From CAYWBU01 sp942491525 (GTDB taxonomy: Bacteria > Desulfobacterota > Desulfomonilia > UBA1062), in the NCBI GenBank assembly GCA_942491525.1, contig CALOBW010000033.1, positions 62,001 to 126,000 on the forward strand: 64,000 bases of DNA, given 5' to 3'. Position 1 is the first letter of the stretch; the number at the start of each line of letters is the position of its first letter. Below, one piece after another: positions 19,878-27,942 of this stretch. The notes below the pieces were generated by a model. It worked only from the letters and a program-made list of their open reading frames with translations. It searched no databases and had not been told where the DNA came from. Made by a program: the position numbers and the translations under genes.

Positions 19878-21278
19878 CTAGCCGATGGCTGGCGTAGAAG
19901 ATGTGGTGAAGATTCGGTTGTCCACATCCTGCGCCACAAGGCCAGCCACCTTGCGCCCAATCTCGACGGCGTAGTTGGTGCCCCGATCCCACGGATAGAC
20001 CTGGCTCATGGAGGCGAAATAGAGACCGGGCAACGGCGTGCGCAGGTCGGGGATCATCGTTGCGTAGCCAACCGGCGGGACTGGCTGGGCATACTTGGCC
20101 TTGTGTACCCACGCACCGGTGACCCAGTCGCGGCGAAAGGCGGGGTTGAAAGTGGGCAAATGGGGCGCAAACTCCTCCAGCAACTGCTCCGCCGTCAGGT
20201 CAAAATAGCGATGGTCCGGGTCCAGATAGTCGCCCAGATAGAGCAAGTGGTCGCCGCCATAATGAGCCGGATCGATCATGTTGGTATGTTCGACCAGGGC
20301 AAGAAAGGGGATGCCCTCCTGCTTGGGGACATTCACCCAATAGGTCGAGTCCATCAGCGGCCGATCCAGCGCCACGGTCAACACGACCGCGCCCATACTC
20401 TGGAGCTGCTGTAGCTGACCCAAATAGGCTGCCGGCAGATCGGGCGCCAGCCGCCGCATCAGGTCGGGGCTAACGGTGCTGACCACGGCGTCAAAGTGGT
20501 CGGGCGCGGCGCCGTCCGCTTCGACGAGAAAGCCACCCGCAGGATCGACCCGAATCGCTCGGATCGGCGTATCCGTTTGGAGCGTAACACCCTGGCTCCG
20601 CACCTTCTCCGCCAGCCCATCTACGAACGCCTGGAAACCACCGCGATAGTAGCCAAGCTGTGGCGTGCGTTTGTAGACGCGCGCCCAAAACCAGGCCAGG
20701 TTGACGGCGTCGTAATGCTCCCCAAATTTTCCCTGCAACATGGGCTGCCAGAGCGTCTCGTAGCCGGTCGCCCCCATCGAGCGGCGCAACCACACGTCGG
20801 CCACCTCGCGGTCGAAGCTGCGCCACGGCGGGCGCGGATGGTAGCGCAGGTAGGCAAGCGTGGCGCCCATGCGAATCTTGGCCGCCATCGACAGGTGAGG
20901 GAATTGCAGCAGGCGCAAGGGTGAATCGAACGGGTAGTTGCGCCCTTGAAAGTGCATCACCGTGGTCGGGCGATGGATCTTGAGCAGGTGAGATAAGCCC
21001 AGTTCCTCAGTCAGCCCGAAGATGGCATCGTCGTTGGTGAAGAGGTGGTGGTAGAAATGCTCCAGCGGCCATTCCCAACTGGCACGGCCCTTGAAGCCGG
21101 CGGCGAGACCGCCCAACTGCTTGCCCGCTTCGTAGACGGTCACCGCGGGCGGCGCACCCGCGGCATGACGCCCGGTCAGATCATAAGCAGCGCTCAGCCC
21201 GGCAATACCACCGCCGATGATGGCGATGCGCGGTTGGCCGGTCGGGCGCGCTGCCGTCACGGTTTGAGAAGGCCCCAT
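19878..21278 (-). CDS. FAD-dependent amine-oxidase/protoporphyrinogen-oxidase-like oxidoreductase
   Basis: The 466-residue protein is intact. It starts with a Rossmann FAD motif (IAIIGGGIAGLSAAYDL), then VYEAGKQLGGLAAGF, GKFGEHYDAVNLAWFWAR in the substrate domain, a loop DAVVSTVSPDLMRRLAP, and the closing FAD motif LPGLYFASMSQVYPWDRG with NYAVEIGRKVAGLV. This pattern fits the flavoprotein group annotated as protoporphyrinogen-oxidase-like or NAD(P)/FAD-dependent oxidoreductase, often linked to polysaccharide or lipid pathways; real substrates are mostly unknown. There are no haem genes beside it, so a role in haem synthesis is not supported. Confidence 0.82.
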   Translation of the reverse strand: MGPSQTVTAARPTGQPRIAIIGGGIAGLSAAYDLTGRHAAGAPPAVTVYEAGKQLGGLAAGFKGRASWEWPLEHFYHHLFTNDDAIFGLTEELGLSHLLKIHRPTTVMHFQGRNYPFDSPLRLLQFPHLSMAAKIRMGATLAYLRYHPRPPWRSFDREVADVWLRRSMGATGYETLWQPMLQGKFGEHYDAVNLAWFWARVYKRTPQLGYYRGGFQAFVDGLAEKVRSQGVTLQTDTPIRAIRVDPAGGFLVEADGAAPDHFDAVVSTVSPDLMRRLAPDLPAAYLGQLQQLQSMGAVVLTVALDRPLMDSTYWVNVPKQEGIPFLALVEHTNMIDPAHYGGDHLLYLGDYLDPDHRYFDLTAEQLLEEFAPHLPTFNPAFRRDWVTGAWVHKAKYAQPVPPVGYATMIPDLRTPLPGLYFASMSQVYPWDRGTNYAVEIGRKVAGLVAQDVDNRIFTTSSTPAIG

Positions 21279-21309
21279 TCAAACCGCTCGCAACCGCAAC
21301 CAAAATGCA

Positions 21310-21335
21310 AAACCAGCACCCGAAAGCGCTGGTTT
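21310..21335 (-). terminator. Possible terminator after the double-CXXC gene
   Basis: On the minus strand an 8-base-pair stem (AAACCAGC with GCTGGTTT) with a 10-base loop is followed by TTGCATTTTG, a poor T tract. It lies between the stop at 21361 and the next gene's start at 21278. The hairpin is clear; terminator function is tentative. Confidence 0.45.
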
Positions 21336-21360
21336 CAAGCACACTTCGATTGACAAGAGG

Positions 21361-21735
21361 TCAGGCCGCCAACGAGAGTTCATTCGAGGAAATTACGCCT
21401 TGCTGCAACCGCAAGTTCAACTCTTCCTTGGCGCGCTCATACATCTCCAGCAATTCCTGGTCGGTGCCCTTGAAGGACTGCACCGCCTGGGTGGCGCAAA
21501 GGTAGCAGCCGCGCAGAAATTTGTAGTTGTTGCTGTTGCACTTCAGACAACCATCCAGTTCGATCATCATCAAGACAAAGGCGAGGCTGTCTGGGTGCGT
21601 CTCTGGCAGCGCGGCGACCCGGTCGACCAGCGCGCGCCATTCGCTCTCGCGCAGGTCGCGCAGACTTGGGATCAGATGCGCTGGAAACAACAACTCAGCT
21701 TTGGACTGAATCGCAAATTCGCTTACTTCCGACAT
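21361..21735 (-). CDS. Small protein with two CXXC pairs, function unknown
   Basis: The 124-residue soluble protein was not assigned to a named family. It has a mostly helical N-terminus (HLIPSLRDLRESEWRALVDRVAALP), two cysteine pairs 14 residues apart (Cys63-x2-Cys66 and Cys77-x2-Cys80 in DGCLKCNSNN and RGCYLCA), and a C-terminal amphipathic helix rich in Glu and Lys. The spacing would suit one zinc or one Fe-S cluster; an AhpD-like redox role seems less likely. ATG 21735 has an excellent GGAGGA site. It follows the DUF1858-like membrane protein by about 80 bases, another small cysteine protein, so both may act together. Confidence 0.65.
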   Translation of the reverse strand: MSEVSEFAIQSKAELLFPAHLIPSLRDLRESEWRALVDRVAALPETHPDSLAFVLMMIELDGCLKCNSNNYKFLRGCYLCATQAVQSFKGTDQELLEMYERAKEELNLRLQQGVISSNELSLAA

Positions 21736-21816
21736 GATTCCTCCTATCCACACGCGAGGGCGGCTATCGACCTTTCCTCGCCACAATACACACAGTCACG
21801 CTCGCCAGGGTTGAGC

Positions 21817-22296
21817 CTAAAAACTGACCTCAACATTGGGTATTTTGACGAGCTGCGGGGGCTTCCCATTTAGGCCGGATGGCGTCGCAACCAACTGGTT
21901 CAGATTGTCGACCAGGGCGTCCACGCCGACGCCTGCATCCTGGCAGATCTTGGCCAATGAATCGTCCGGCGAAACCGCGCAACTGCTGCACCCGCCCAGG
22001 TGAAAACCAGCCAAGATCTGCTCTGCTTGGGGGTGAATCAACTGCGCCTCGCGCACAGACAAGTCGGGTGAGAAGCGAAGCTGCCCGCTATTGCGCATGA
22101 TCTCGACGCGCAACTCGGAAGTGGCCGTCGTCAAGTCTTCTCGCAATTGGCGAATCTCATCGTTGGCGTCAAAGAGCGCCCGGTTATACCGATCCAGTCG
22201 TCGGGCCGCGGTCTGCAACTCCTGATGGAGCTTCCAGCCGTAGCCAAGCGCCGCAATACCAACTACCAATGCCAGCCAGCCAATGATCGTTCCCAT
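21817..22296 (-). CDS. Membrane-anchored DUF1858-like cysteine protein
   Basis: The 159-residue protein has one N-terminal membrane helix (residues 3-22, GWLALVVGIAALGYGW), a likely coiled coil (about 25-70) and a C-terminal domain with SVREAQLIHPQAEQILAGF and Cys103-x2-Cys106 plus Cys118. This last part resembles DUF1858 domains (hybrid-cluster-associated, disulfide-forming), known as small helical domains of unclear redox function. An AGGAGG site sits eight bases before ATG 22296, preferred over the TTG at 22302. A membrane-tethered redox switch is plausible but unproven. Confidence 0.65.
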   Translation of the reverse strand: MGTIIGWLALVVGIAALGYGWKLHQELQTAARRLDRYNRALFDANDEIRQLREDLTTATSELRVEIMRNSGQLRFSPDLSVREAQLIHPQAEQILAGFHLGGCSSCAVSPDDSLAKICQDAGVGVDALVDNLNQLVATPSGLNGKPPQLVKIPNVEVSF

Positions 22297-22328
22297 CCTC
22301 AACCCCTCCTTGACCTCATCACGCCAAT

Positions 22329-23024
22329 CTACGCCAACAAAAACGTCTCGCCAGGGGCCAAGACGGTGCAGTCGATTTCTGCGGCCTGACGCAACTGTTC
22401 GGCAAATGCTTGGGCATCCTGCTCGATGGCCGCAAAGGTGTTGTAATGAATGGGTATCACGTGCTTGGCCTGCACGAACTCGGCCGCACGAATCGCGTCT
22501 TCAGGACCCATCGTGTAGTTATCACCAATCGGCAGCAGCGCCAGGTCCACCCCGCCCACATCGCCGATCAACCGCATGTCATACGTCAAGCCAGTGTCAC
22601 CGGCGAAATAGACGTCATTGCCGTCGTTCAGGTTGATCAGAAAGCCAGCGGGATTCCCGCCGTAGCTGCCGTCAGGCAAACAACTGCCGTGGTGGGCGAT
22701 GGTCAGCTTTACCCGACCAAATGGGAACGAATGCGCGCCACCGATATGCATGGAGTGCAGTGTTTCAACACCCTGCCTCTGCAACCAATTGGAACACTCA
22801 AAGTTGCTGATCACCGTGGCGCCGGTGCGTTTGGCCAGTTCGACTGCGTCGCAAATGTGGTCATCGTGTCCGTGCGAGACCAGGACATAGTCGGCCTCGA
22901 CTTCTCGGCAGGTTGCCGGCGCCAGCGGGTTGTTCGGTGCAAAAAACGGATCGATCACCAGCTTGACGCCGTCGCTCTCCACGGTAAAGGTGGAATGGCC
23001 AAAGTAGCGCAGTGTGGTTGTCAT
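22329..23024 (-). CDS. UPF0173 metal-dependent hydrolase (metallo-beta-lactamase fold)
   Basis: The 231-residue protein is a compact metallo-beta-lactamase-fold hydrolase: TLRYFGHSTFTVES at the start, the zinc motif SHGHDDH, TIAHHGSC, FAGDTGLTYDM, DLALLPIGDNYTMGPEDA and a final HVIPIHYNTF. This matches the UPF0173 (YtkL-type) family, whose substrate is unknown. I chose ATG 23024, just after AAGGAG, over a start 21 codons upstream. It follows nuoI after about 70 bases but has no known link with complex I. Confidence 0.9.
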   Translation of the reverse strand: MTTTLRYFGHSTFTVESDGVKLVIDPFFAPNNPLAPATCREVEADYVLVSHGHDDHICDAVELAKRTGATVISNFECSNWLQRQGVETLHSMHIGGAHSFPFGRVKLTIAHHGSCLPDGSYGGNPAGFLINLNDGNDVYFAGDTGLTYDMRLIGDVGGVDLALLPIGDNYTMGPEDAIRAAEFVQAKHVIPIHYNTFAAIEQDAQAFAEQLRQAAEIDCTVLAPGETFLLA

Positions 23025-23096
23025 AGAGAGACTCCTTGCCACCAGAGATACATTCGGGCTTGGTTGGCGGTTCGCGCAAAAAAACATGAGCCAGAC

Positions 23097-23834
23097 TCAC
23101 CCTGTCGGCAAGTCCGGCTCCCTGTCGTCGATCTCTACTATGGAAAGAAGGGGGAGGGGGGGGGGGGGGGGCGAGCGGGTTGGCTTGGCCGCAGCCTTGG
23201 CCGCTTTCTCGGCTTCGGCCTGAGCTTTGGCTGCCGCTTTGGTGCGATCGTCCTCCTCTTTTTGAAGACGAATCGCTTCCTCTTCAGAGAACTGGGTCGG
23301 CCACAGCGCTGCATAGTACTCGACAGGCACCGTCAACTCGGCTTTGTCGTAGACCAGATGGGGATAGCGGTCATAGACGGCCAACTCGTAGTCATGGTTC
23401 ATCTTGATCGCATCGAAGGGGCAAAATTCGACACAGAAACTGCAACTCATACAGACCGCGGCGTCGATGAAAAATTCGGCAGGGCGTGCGACCGGCTTAC
23501 CGCGATCATCGCTATCGCGCACGATCCAGATGCACTGGGGCGGGCAGACTTTGGCACAGATGCCACAGGCGGTACATTTGTCTTCGCCCTTTTGGGTATC
23601 CCAGATCAACATGGGGATGTAGCGGAAGCGTTCGGGCAGCAGGCGCTTTTCTTCTGGGTATTGAATCGTCAGCAACCCATCCTGCGTGATAGGCTGTTCC
23701 ATGATACGCCGACCCTGTCCCAGATCGACACTGTCTTCGTAGCGACTGGGTGTCTTCTGGCGGTCATCGGCAAACGTATCCTTAAAATGTTTGAAGGTGA
23801 CGCCCAAACCCTTTAGTAACCCTGATCCAAACAT
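23097..23834 (-). CDS. nuoI: NADH-quinone oxidoreductase subunit I (3' end unreliable)
   Basis: Complex I subunit carrying two 4Fe-4S clusters on the arm at the membrane. Seen: CTACGICAKVCPPQCI and CMSCSFCVEFCPFDAIKM, the paired cluster motifs, after an N-terminal helix (LLKGLGVTFKHF). The C-terminal part is Ala/Lys/Glu-rich (AEAEKAAKAAAKPTR) and then crosses a run of 16 G (23156-23171). The reading frame beyond that run, and so the last 20 or so residues, should not be trusted. The gene starts 14 bases after the nuoD stop, the usual complex I operon order. Only these two nuo genes are present because the assembly switches genome upstream. Confidence 0.85.
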   Translation of the reverse strand: MFGSGLLKGLGVTFKHFKDTFADDRQKTPSRYEDSVDLGQGRRIMEQPITQDGLLTIQYPEEKRLLPERFRYIPMLIWDTQKGEDKCTACGICAKVCPPQCIWIVRDSDDRGKPVARPAEFFIDAAVCMSCSFCVEFCPFDAIKMNHDYELAVYDRYPHLVYDKAELTVPVEYYAALWPTQFSEEEAIRLQKEEDDRTKAAAKAQAEAEKAAKAAAKPTRSPPPPPLPLLSIVEIDDREPDLPTG

Positions 23835-23848
23835 GTTGATCCCTTTTC

Positions 23849-23914
23849 CTAGCGGTCGACTTCACCCAACACAATATCGATAGCACCCAAAATGACGACC
23901 GCATCGGCGATCTT
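23849..23914 (-). pseudogene. nuoD: 3' fragment of nuoD (NADH-quinone oxidoreductase subunit D), cut by the chimeric join
   Basis: On the minus strand, 21 codons read KIADAVVILGAIDIVLGEV-DR and stop at 23849-23851. This is the conserved carboxyl end of NuoD, the quinone-site subunit of complex I. It lies 14 bases before nuoI as expected. Upstream of codon 1 the sequence becomes plsB of the other genome, so the rest of nuoD is absent. Confidence 0.85.
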
Positions 23915-26018
23915 CGGGATTGATGCTGAAAATGGTCGCCTGATCCAGGACGATGTCGTTTCTGATCATAAACTTCAGGGCATGCTTGAAGTCGCCCATG
24001 TCCAGGATGAACTCCTGGTCCAGCAGGTCGGCCAGCCGCTTGACCTCAAAGGTGAACTGCTCCTCATCCAGGCCCTCGGGGAAACGGATCAGAACGTTGC
24101 TGATCAGCGAAGAGGGCACAAAGAAGTTCAGGGTCGTATTCTTGTAGTACTCAAGGTTGATGCGCTTATCATCATCAACGGTGAAGATGTCGGGCGAATC
24201 CTCTTCGCGGTCAATCTGCATGAGCCCCTTGTCAACGACCACCTTGACCGTGTCGTTGAAGCCCTTCTCGAAATCATCCAGGGAGGAGGCCATGTTGCAG
24301 CCCGACTCCTTGAGGAAGGTGGCGAAGAGTATGAAGGCCTCCTTGACCAGGTCGGCATCCAGGGCGTAGGGCCGCGAGATCAGGATCGACGAGAGCAGGG
24401 TCAGGGGGGTGGCGACGGTCTCCTTGTAGATGGAGTCGATCAGGTCGTCAGCCAGGTCATCATAGAGCTGCTGGCGTTCGGCCTGCTCCATGTGCGAGTA
24501 GGGCGGGTGCTGCTTCATCCAGGCGTTCATGGAGATCGGCTCGGCAAAACGCACATAGACCTTGCCGTAGCGCTGCTTGAGAACCTTGCCGGCCTTGAGC
24601 AGCGACCAGAGATTCTCCTTCTCCTTGGGGGCGCCCTTCATCTCTCGCACATAGGCGCCCTCTTCAACCACGCGGTCATAACCGACATAGACCGGCACAA
24701 AGTAGACGTTGCGCGTGATGCCGGACTCCCAGCCCTGCACGATCATGGAGAGCAGCCCCTTCTTGGGCAGCATCAGCTTGCCGGAGCGGCTGCGGGTGCC
24801 CTCGATGAAGAACTCCATGGGGATGCGTTCGCCCAGAATGGTGCGGATGTAGGCTGAGAATGTCTGGGCGTAGACCGGGTCGCCCTTGAAGGTGCGGCGC
24901 ATGAAGAAGGCCCCGCCGCGGCGGAAGAAGTAGCCCATGGGGAAGAATGCCAGGTTGATGCCGGCCGCAATCAGCGGAATGCTCATCCAGTTGAAGAAGA
25001 GTCCATAGGAGAGCACCAGATAGTCGATATGACTCTTGTGGCAGGGCACGTAGACGATGGATCCCCGCCGGGCCTTCTCTTTAACCCGGGCCAGGCCCTC
25101 CTTGTCGATGTCCATGCCGTCATAGATGTTGTTGAAGATGAAGGTCAGGGCGAACTTGAAGACATTAATGGTGGTCGGATTGAGGTCGGCCGCGATCTGG
25201 TTGAGGTTCTTGTTGACCCGTTTCTGCAGGGCCTCAAACTCCTCATCATTCTCGGCGGCATAGGTGCGCAGATAGGTTACCAGCACCGGATCCTTCATGG
25301 TTTTATTGATTATGAAATCGCGGCTGCGGATGGGTGCGCCGGTGATATTGTGGCGCAGAGCCGCCAGGCGGTGCTGGAGGTCATTATGCACGTCGCTGGC
25401 GATCTCCTCGATGAACTTGTTCTCGCTGCCGGAGTGCGCCACCAGATCCTTGAGGTTGATGGGGTCGCCGTGCTCGATCAGACCGCGGTCCTCAGCGCTG
25501 ATCAAAGTGGTCAGCTTCTTACCCAGGGTGACGTTTTCATCGCTGTGCTTGCTGCGCAGCTTCTCGGGAATACGCCGGTAGATCAGGCGCTGGGGCATGA
25601 TGTAGATCGGGGTCTTGATCTTGCGCTGCAGCTTGAGCAGCAGCAAGATGATCTCCTTCTGCTCCATAAACATCAGGGAGGCGCTGTTGGATTGCCCGAG
25701 GTGTCCGAGCAGCTCCCGGTCGGAGCCGTCATCGTCGCTCAGCAGGTCGCGCAGACTTGGTCTGGCTTCATGGCCGAGTACAATCTCGGGGGCCGGTAGC
25801 CCCTCCTCTTTCAGTTTGAAGTTCAGCAGCAGCGAGTCCATATCGCTCTGGGCATTCTGGGCATAGACGATATGCCCCTTGCCCGCCAGCGCCTCAATGG
25901 AGTCGCGGTAGGTGGCCGGCACATGAATCTGGGCGAAGAGCTTCTTGAGCAGAGAGCGCTTGACGAAGCCGTACTTGCCGCGGTGCAGATATCTGAAATT
26001 TTTCGAACCTTTTTTCAT
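23862..26018 (-). CDS. plsB: Glycerol-3-phosphate acyltransferase PlsB (last residues not native)
   Basis: Inner-membrane enzyme making lysophosphatidic acid, first step of phospholipid synthesis. The protein of about 700 residues shows the acyltransferase motifs: VPCHKSHIDYL (HX4D, near residue 325), GAFFMRRTF, FIEGTRSRSGKLMLPKKG and VYFVPVYVGYD. The true protein ends shortly after TIFSINPE; from about 23,915 down the sequence belongs to nuoD of another genome, so the final 17 residues are an artefact and the real stop is lost. It is somewhat shorter than the roughly 800-residue gammaproteobacterial PlsB. An AAGGTGAGG site precedes the ATG. uvrC lies upstream on the same strand, 70 bases away. 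Confidence 0.87.
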   Translation of the reverse strand: MKKGSKNFRYLHRGKYGFVKRSLLKKLFAQIHVPATYRDSIEALAGKGHIVYAQNAQSDMDSLLLNFKLKEEGLPAPEIVLGHEARPSLRDLLSDDDGSDRELLGHLGQSNSASLMFMEQKEIILLLLKLQRKIKTPIYIMPQRLIYRRIPEKLRSKHSDENVTLGKKLTTLISAEDRGLIEHGDPINLKDLVAHSGSENKFIEEIASDVHNDLQHRLAALRHNITGAPIRSRDFIINKTMKDPVLVTYLRTYAAENDEEFEALQKRVNKNLNQIAADLNPTTINVFKFALTFIFNNIYDGMDIDKEGLARVKEKARRGSIVYVPCHKSHIDYLVLSYGLFFNWMSIPLIAAGINLAFFPMGYFFRRGGAFFMRRTFKGDPVYAQTFSAYIRTILGERIPMEFFIEGTRSRSGKLMLPKKGLLSMIVQGWESGITRNVYFVPVYVGYDRVVEEGAYVREMKGAPKEKENLWSLLKAGKVLKQRYGKVYVRFAEPISMNAWMKQHPPYSHMEQAERQQLYDDLADDLIDSIYKETVATPLTLLSSILISRPYALDADLVKEAFILFATFLKESGCNMASSLDDFEKGFNDTVKVVVDKGLMQIDREEDSPDIFTVDDDKRINLEYYKNTTLNFFVPSSLISNVLIRFPEGLDEEQFTFEVKRLADLLDQEFILDMGDFKHALKFMIRNDIVLDQATIFSINPEDRRCGRHFGCYRYCVG
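23906..23918. other. Chimeric assembly junction
   Basis: On the minus strand the sequence passes from plsB (ending FSINPE) into the nuoD codons (KIADAVV) within a stretch of about 13 bases. Both coding patterns could share bases GAAGATCGCC here. Frameshift density, gene style and probable taxon all change at this point. A natural recombination that left the join exactly inside two conserved core genes is far less likely than an assembly error. Confidence 0.85.
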
Positions 26019-26089
26019 GCCTCACCTTATAGAACATGGCCAGTGAATTTTAAAGGCTATTTTACCGCCAGGCGGGAGTTTGCAATTCT

Positions 26090-27844
26090 TTAATGTTGGG
26101 CAATGTAATCTAAGATACTGGCGATATCACGCTCGCTGATGCCAGGGCAACCCTCAAGGTCGGCCCTGGTAAGCTCCTTGAAATCTTTGGCGGCTGTAAA
26201 TTTGAGCAGTTTGGCGGCCTTGGCTGGACCGATGCCCGCAATCTCCTCAAAGGTGGAGACAAAAGTCTGACTCGAGCGTAAGTTACGATGATAGGTGATG
26301 GCGAAACGATGGGCCTCGTCGCGGATGTTCACCATAACCTTCAGCGCCGCGCTGCGGGCCGGCATATGGATGGGATCCTTGCGCCCCGGCAGAAAGAAGC
26401 GCTCGCTTTTGTTGCCGCGCTCCTTGGCCAGCGAGACGATCGGCAGCTGTTCCAGCTTGAGCTCACGCAATATTTTGAGGCAGCTGTTGAGCTGCCCCTT
26501 GCCGCCGTCGATCACCAGCAGGTCCGGGCGGCTCTCATCATTTTCGAAACGCCGCTGCAGTACCTCGTAGAGCATGGCAAAATCATCCTGGCCCTTGACG
26601 CCTGAAATCTTGTAGCGCCGGTAGAGGCTCTTGTCGGGTTCGCCGCCCACGAAAACCGTGCGCGAGCCAACCGAGTGGCGCCCCTGGATGGTCGAGATGT
26701 CGTAGCACTCCATTCTATAGGGTATGCGCGGCAGATGCAGATAGCGCGCAATGTCATCCAGTACGGTCTCGGCGGCCTGGCCCTGGCGGGCGTTCTCCTC
26801 GGCCATCCGCAGCCAGTTCAGGGGCCGGCCGCGCACCGCCTTGCGCAGCTCCACCCTGGCGCCGCGCCGCTCGCTCAGAATGTCGGCAATCTCCTGGTGC
26901 GCATCAGGCAGCTCGGCCATGTAGATCAAATTTGGGATGACGTTCTTGTTCTCATAGAGCTGCATCAGGCAGTGGCGCATCAGGTCGGAGCCGTTGTCGT
27001 CAAAGCTGAAGCTGCGGCTGTCGATCAGGGAGCCGGCCGAATAGCTCAGCACCACCAGATTGCAGTGATCGCGGTCCAGAAAGGTGCCCAGCACGTCAAC
27101 ATCACTGCCGCGGGTGCCCATGACCATCTGCGGCACCAGGGTGCTTTTGATGGCCTGGATCTGGTCGCGCACCTGGGCGGCCCGCTCGAAGTCCAGCTCC
27201 TCAGCGTAGGCCCGCATTCTTTTTTGCAGTCCGGCTTCCAGTTCACTGTTGCGCCCCTCCAGGAAGGCGGTCAAGTCGCTGATGACCGCGCGATACTCGG
27301 CGACATCGACCCGTCGGCAGCAGGGCGCCAGACAGAGGCCGATCTGGTGATAGAGGCAGGGGCGGCTGCGGTTGCGGAACTCACCATCCGAACAGCGCCT
27401 GACCGGAAAGATGCGCCCGATGGCCGAGAGGGTCTTGCGGGTGGCCTGGGAGGAGGAGTAGGGCCCGAAGTAGCGCGAACCGTCCTTGAGCACCTTGCGG
27501 GTTATATAGAGGCCCGGAAAGTCATGGGTCATGGTCAGTTTGAGGCTGACAAAGGTCTTGTCATCCTTGAGCAGGATGTTGTAGCGCGGCCGGTGGCGCT
27601 TGATTAGCTGATTTTCCAGCAGCAGCGCCTCCTTCTCGTTGGCCGTGATCAGGACCTCGACGGCGGTTGCGTTCTGGCGGATATGCCTGACATAGGGCCG
27701 GCTGTCGGCGCCCATATAGTCGCCGACCCGCGAGCGCAGATTGAGCGCCTTGCCTACATATATGACCCGGCCGGCACTATCTTTCATGATGTAGATGCCG
27801 GTGGCAACGGGCAGAGCCTTGATCATCTCCTGAGTTAAAGCCAT
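26090..27844 (-). CDS. uvrC: Excinuclease ABC subunit C
   Basis: Makes the two incisions around DNA lesions in nucleotide-excision repair, working with UvrAB. The 584-residue protein has an N-terminal GIY-YIG nuclease domain (PVATGIYIMKD, VIYVGKALNLRSRV), a cysteine-rich region (SRPCLYHQIGLCLAPCC), a UVR motif that binds UvrB, the RNase-H-like second nuclease domain (LLVIDGGKGQLN, LAKERGNKSERFFLPG) and a C-terminal helix-hairpin-helix (FEEIAGIGPAKAAKLLKFT). I chose ATG 27844; the upstream frame to 27892 overlaps the pth promoter. It diverges from pth. Confidence 0.94.
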   Translation of the reverse strand: MALTQEMIKALPVATGIYIMKDSAGRVIYVGKALNLRSRVGDYMGADSRPYVRHIRQNATAVEVLITANEKEALLLENQLIKRHRPRYNILLKDDKTFVSLKLTMTHDFPGLYITRKVLKDGSRYFGPYSSSQATRKTLSAIGRIFPVRRCSDGEFRNRSRPCLYHQIGLCLAPCCRRVDVAEYRAVISDLTAFLEGRNSELEAGLQKRMRAYAEELDFERAAQVRDQIQAIKSTLVPQMVMGTRGSDVDVLGTFLDRDHCNLVVLSYSAGSLIDSRSFSFDDNGSDLMRHCLMQLYENKNVIPNLIYMAELPDAHQEIADILSERRGARVELRKAVRGRPLNWLRMAEENARQGQAAETVLDDIARYLHLPRIPYRMECYDISTIQGRHSVGSRTVFVGGEPDKSLYRRYKISGVKGQDDFAMLYEVLQRRFENDESRPDLLVIDGGKGQLNSCLKILRELKLEQLPIVSLAKERGNKSERFFLPGRKDPIHMPARSAALKVMVNIRDEAHRFAITYHRNLRSSQTFVSTFEEIAGIGPAKAAKLLKFTAAKDFKELTRADLEGCPGISERDIASILDYIAQH

Positions 27845-27885
27845 ATGCTGGGCATAGCATGATGCCGATAATGCGTAAAGCGTCC

Positions 27886-27914
27886 TTGACACTGATCATC
27901 ACTCTGGCTAGAGT
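27886..27914 (+). promoter_or_regulatory. Sigma-70 promoter for pth
   Basis: A perfect -35 TTGACA (27886-27891), 17-base spacer and TAGAGT -10 (27909-27914) lie upstream of the pth ATG at 27943. Predicted start of transcription is about 27921. The promoter overlaps the 5' region of the divergent uvrC. Confidence 0.65.
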
Positions 27915-27942
27915 GGGTAAAAATAAGCACTATGGGTACTAC

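Noticed and set aside
19745..19960. Long N-terminal extension of Mrp
   Set aside because: It reads through the 19806-19834 hairpin and lacks conservation; ATG 19744 with GGGAGAA is the natural start.
22410..23816. Plus-strand open frame opposite the UPF0173 and nuoI genes (468 residues)
   Set aside because: The minus strand has SHGHDDH and paired 4Fe-4S motifs; the plus translation has no family features and crosses the G run.
23860..23930. Horizontal transfer or recombination hot spot in place of assembly error
   Set aside because: The join cuts through two conserved core genes of different phyla and coincides with a change in sequence accuracy, which a natural event would not explain.
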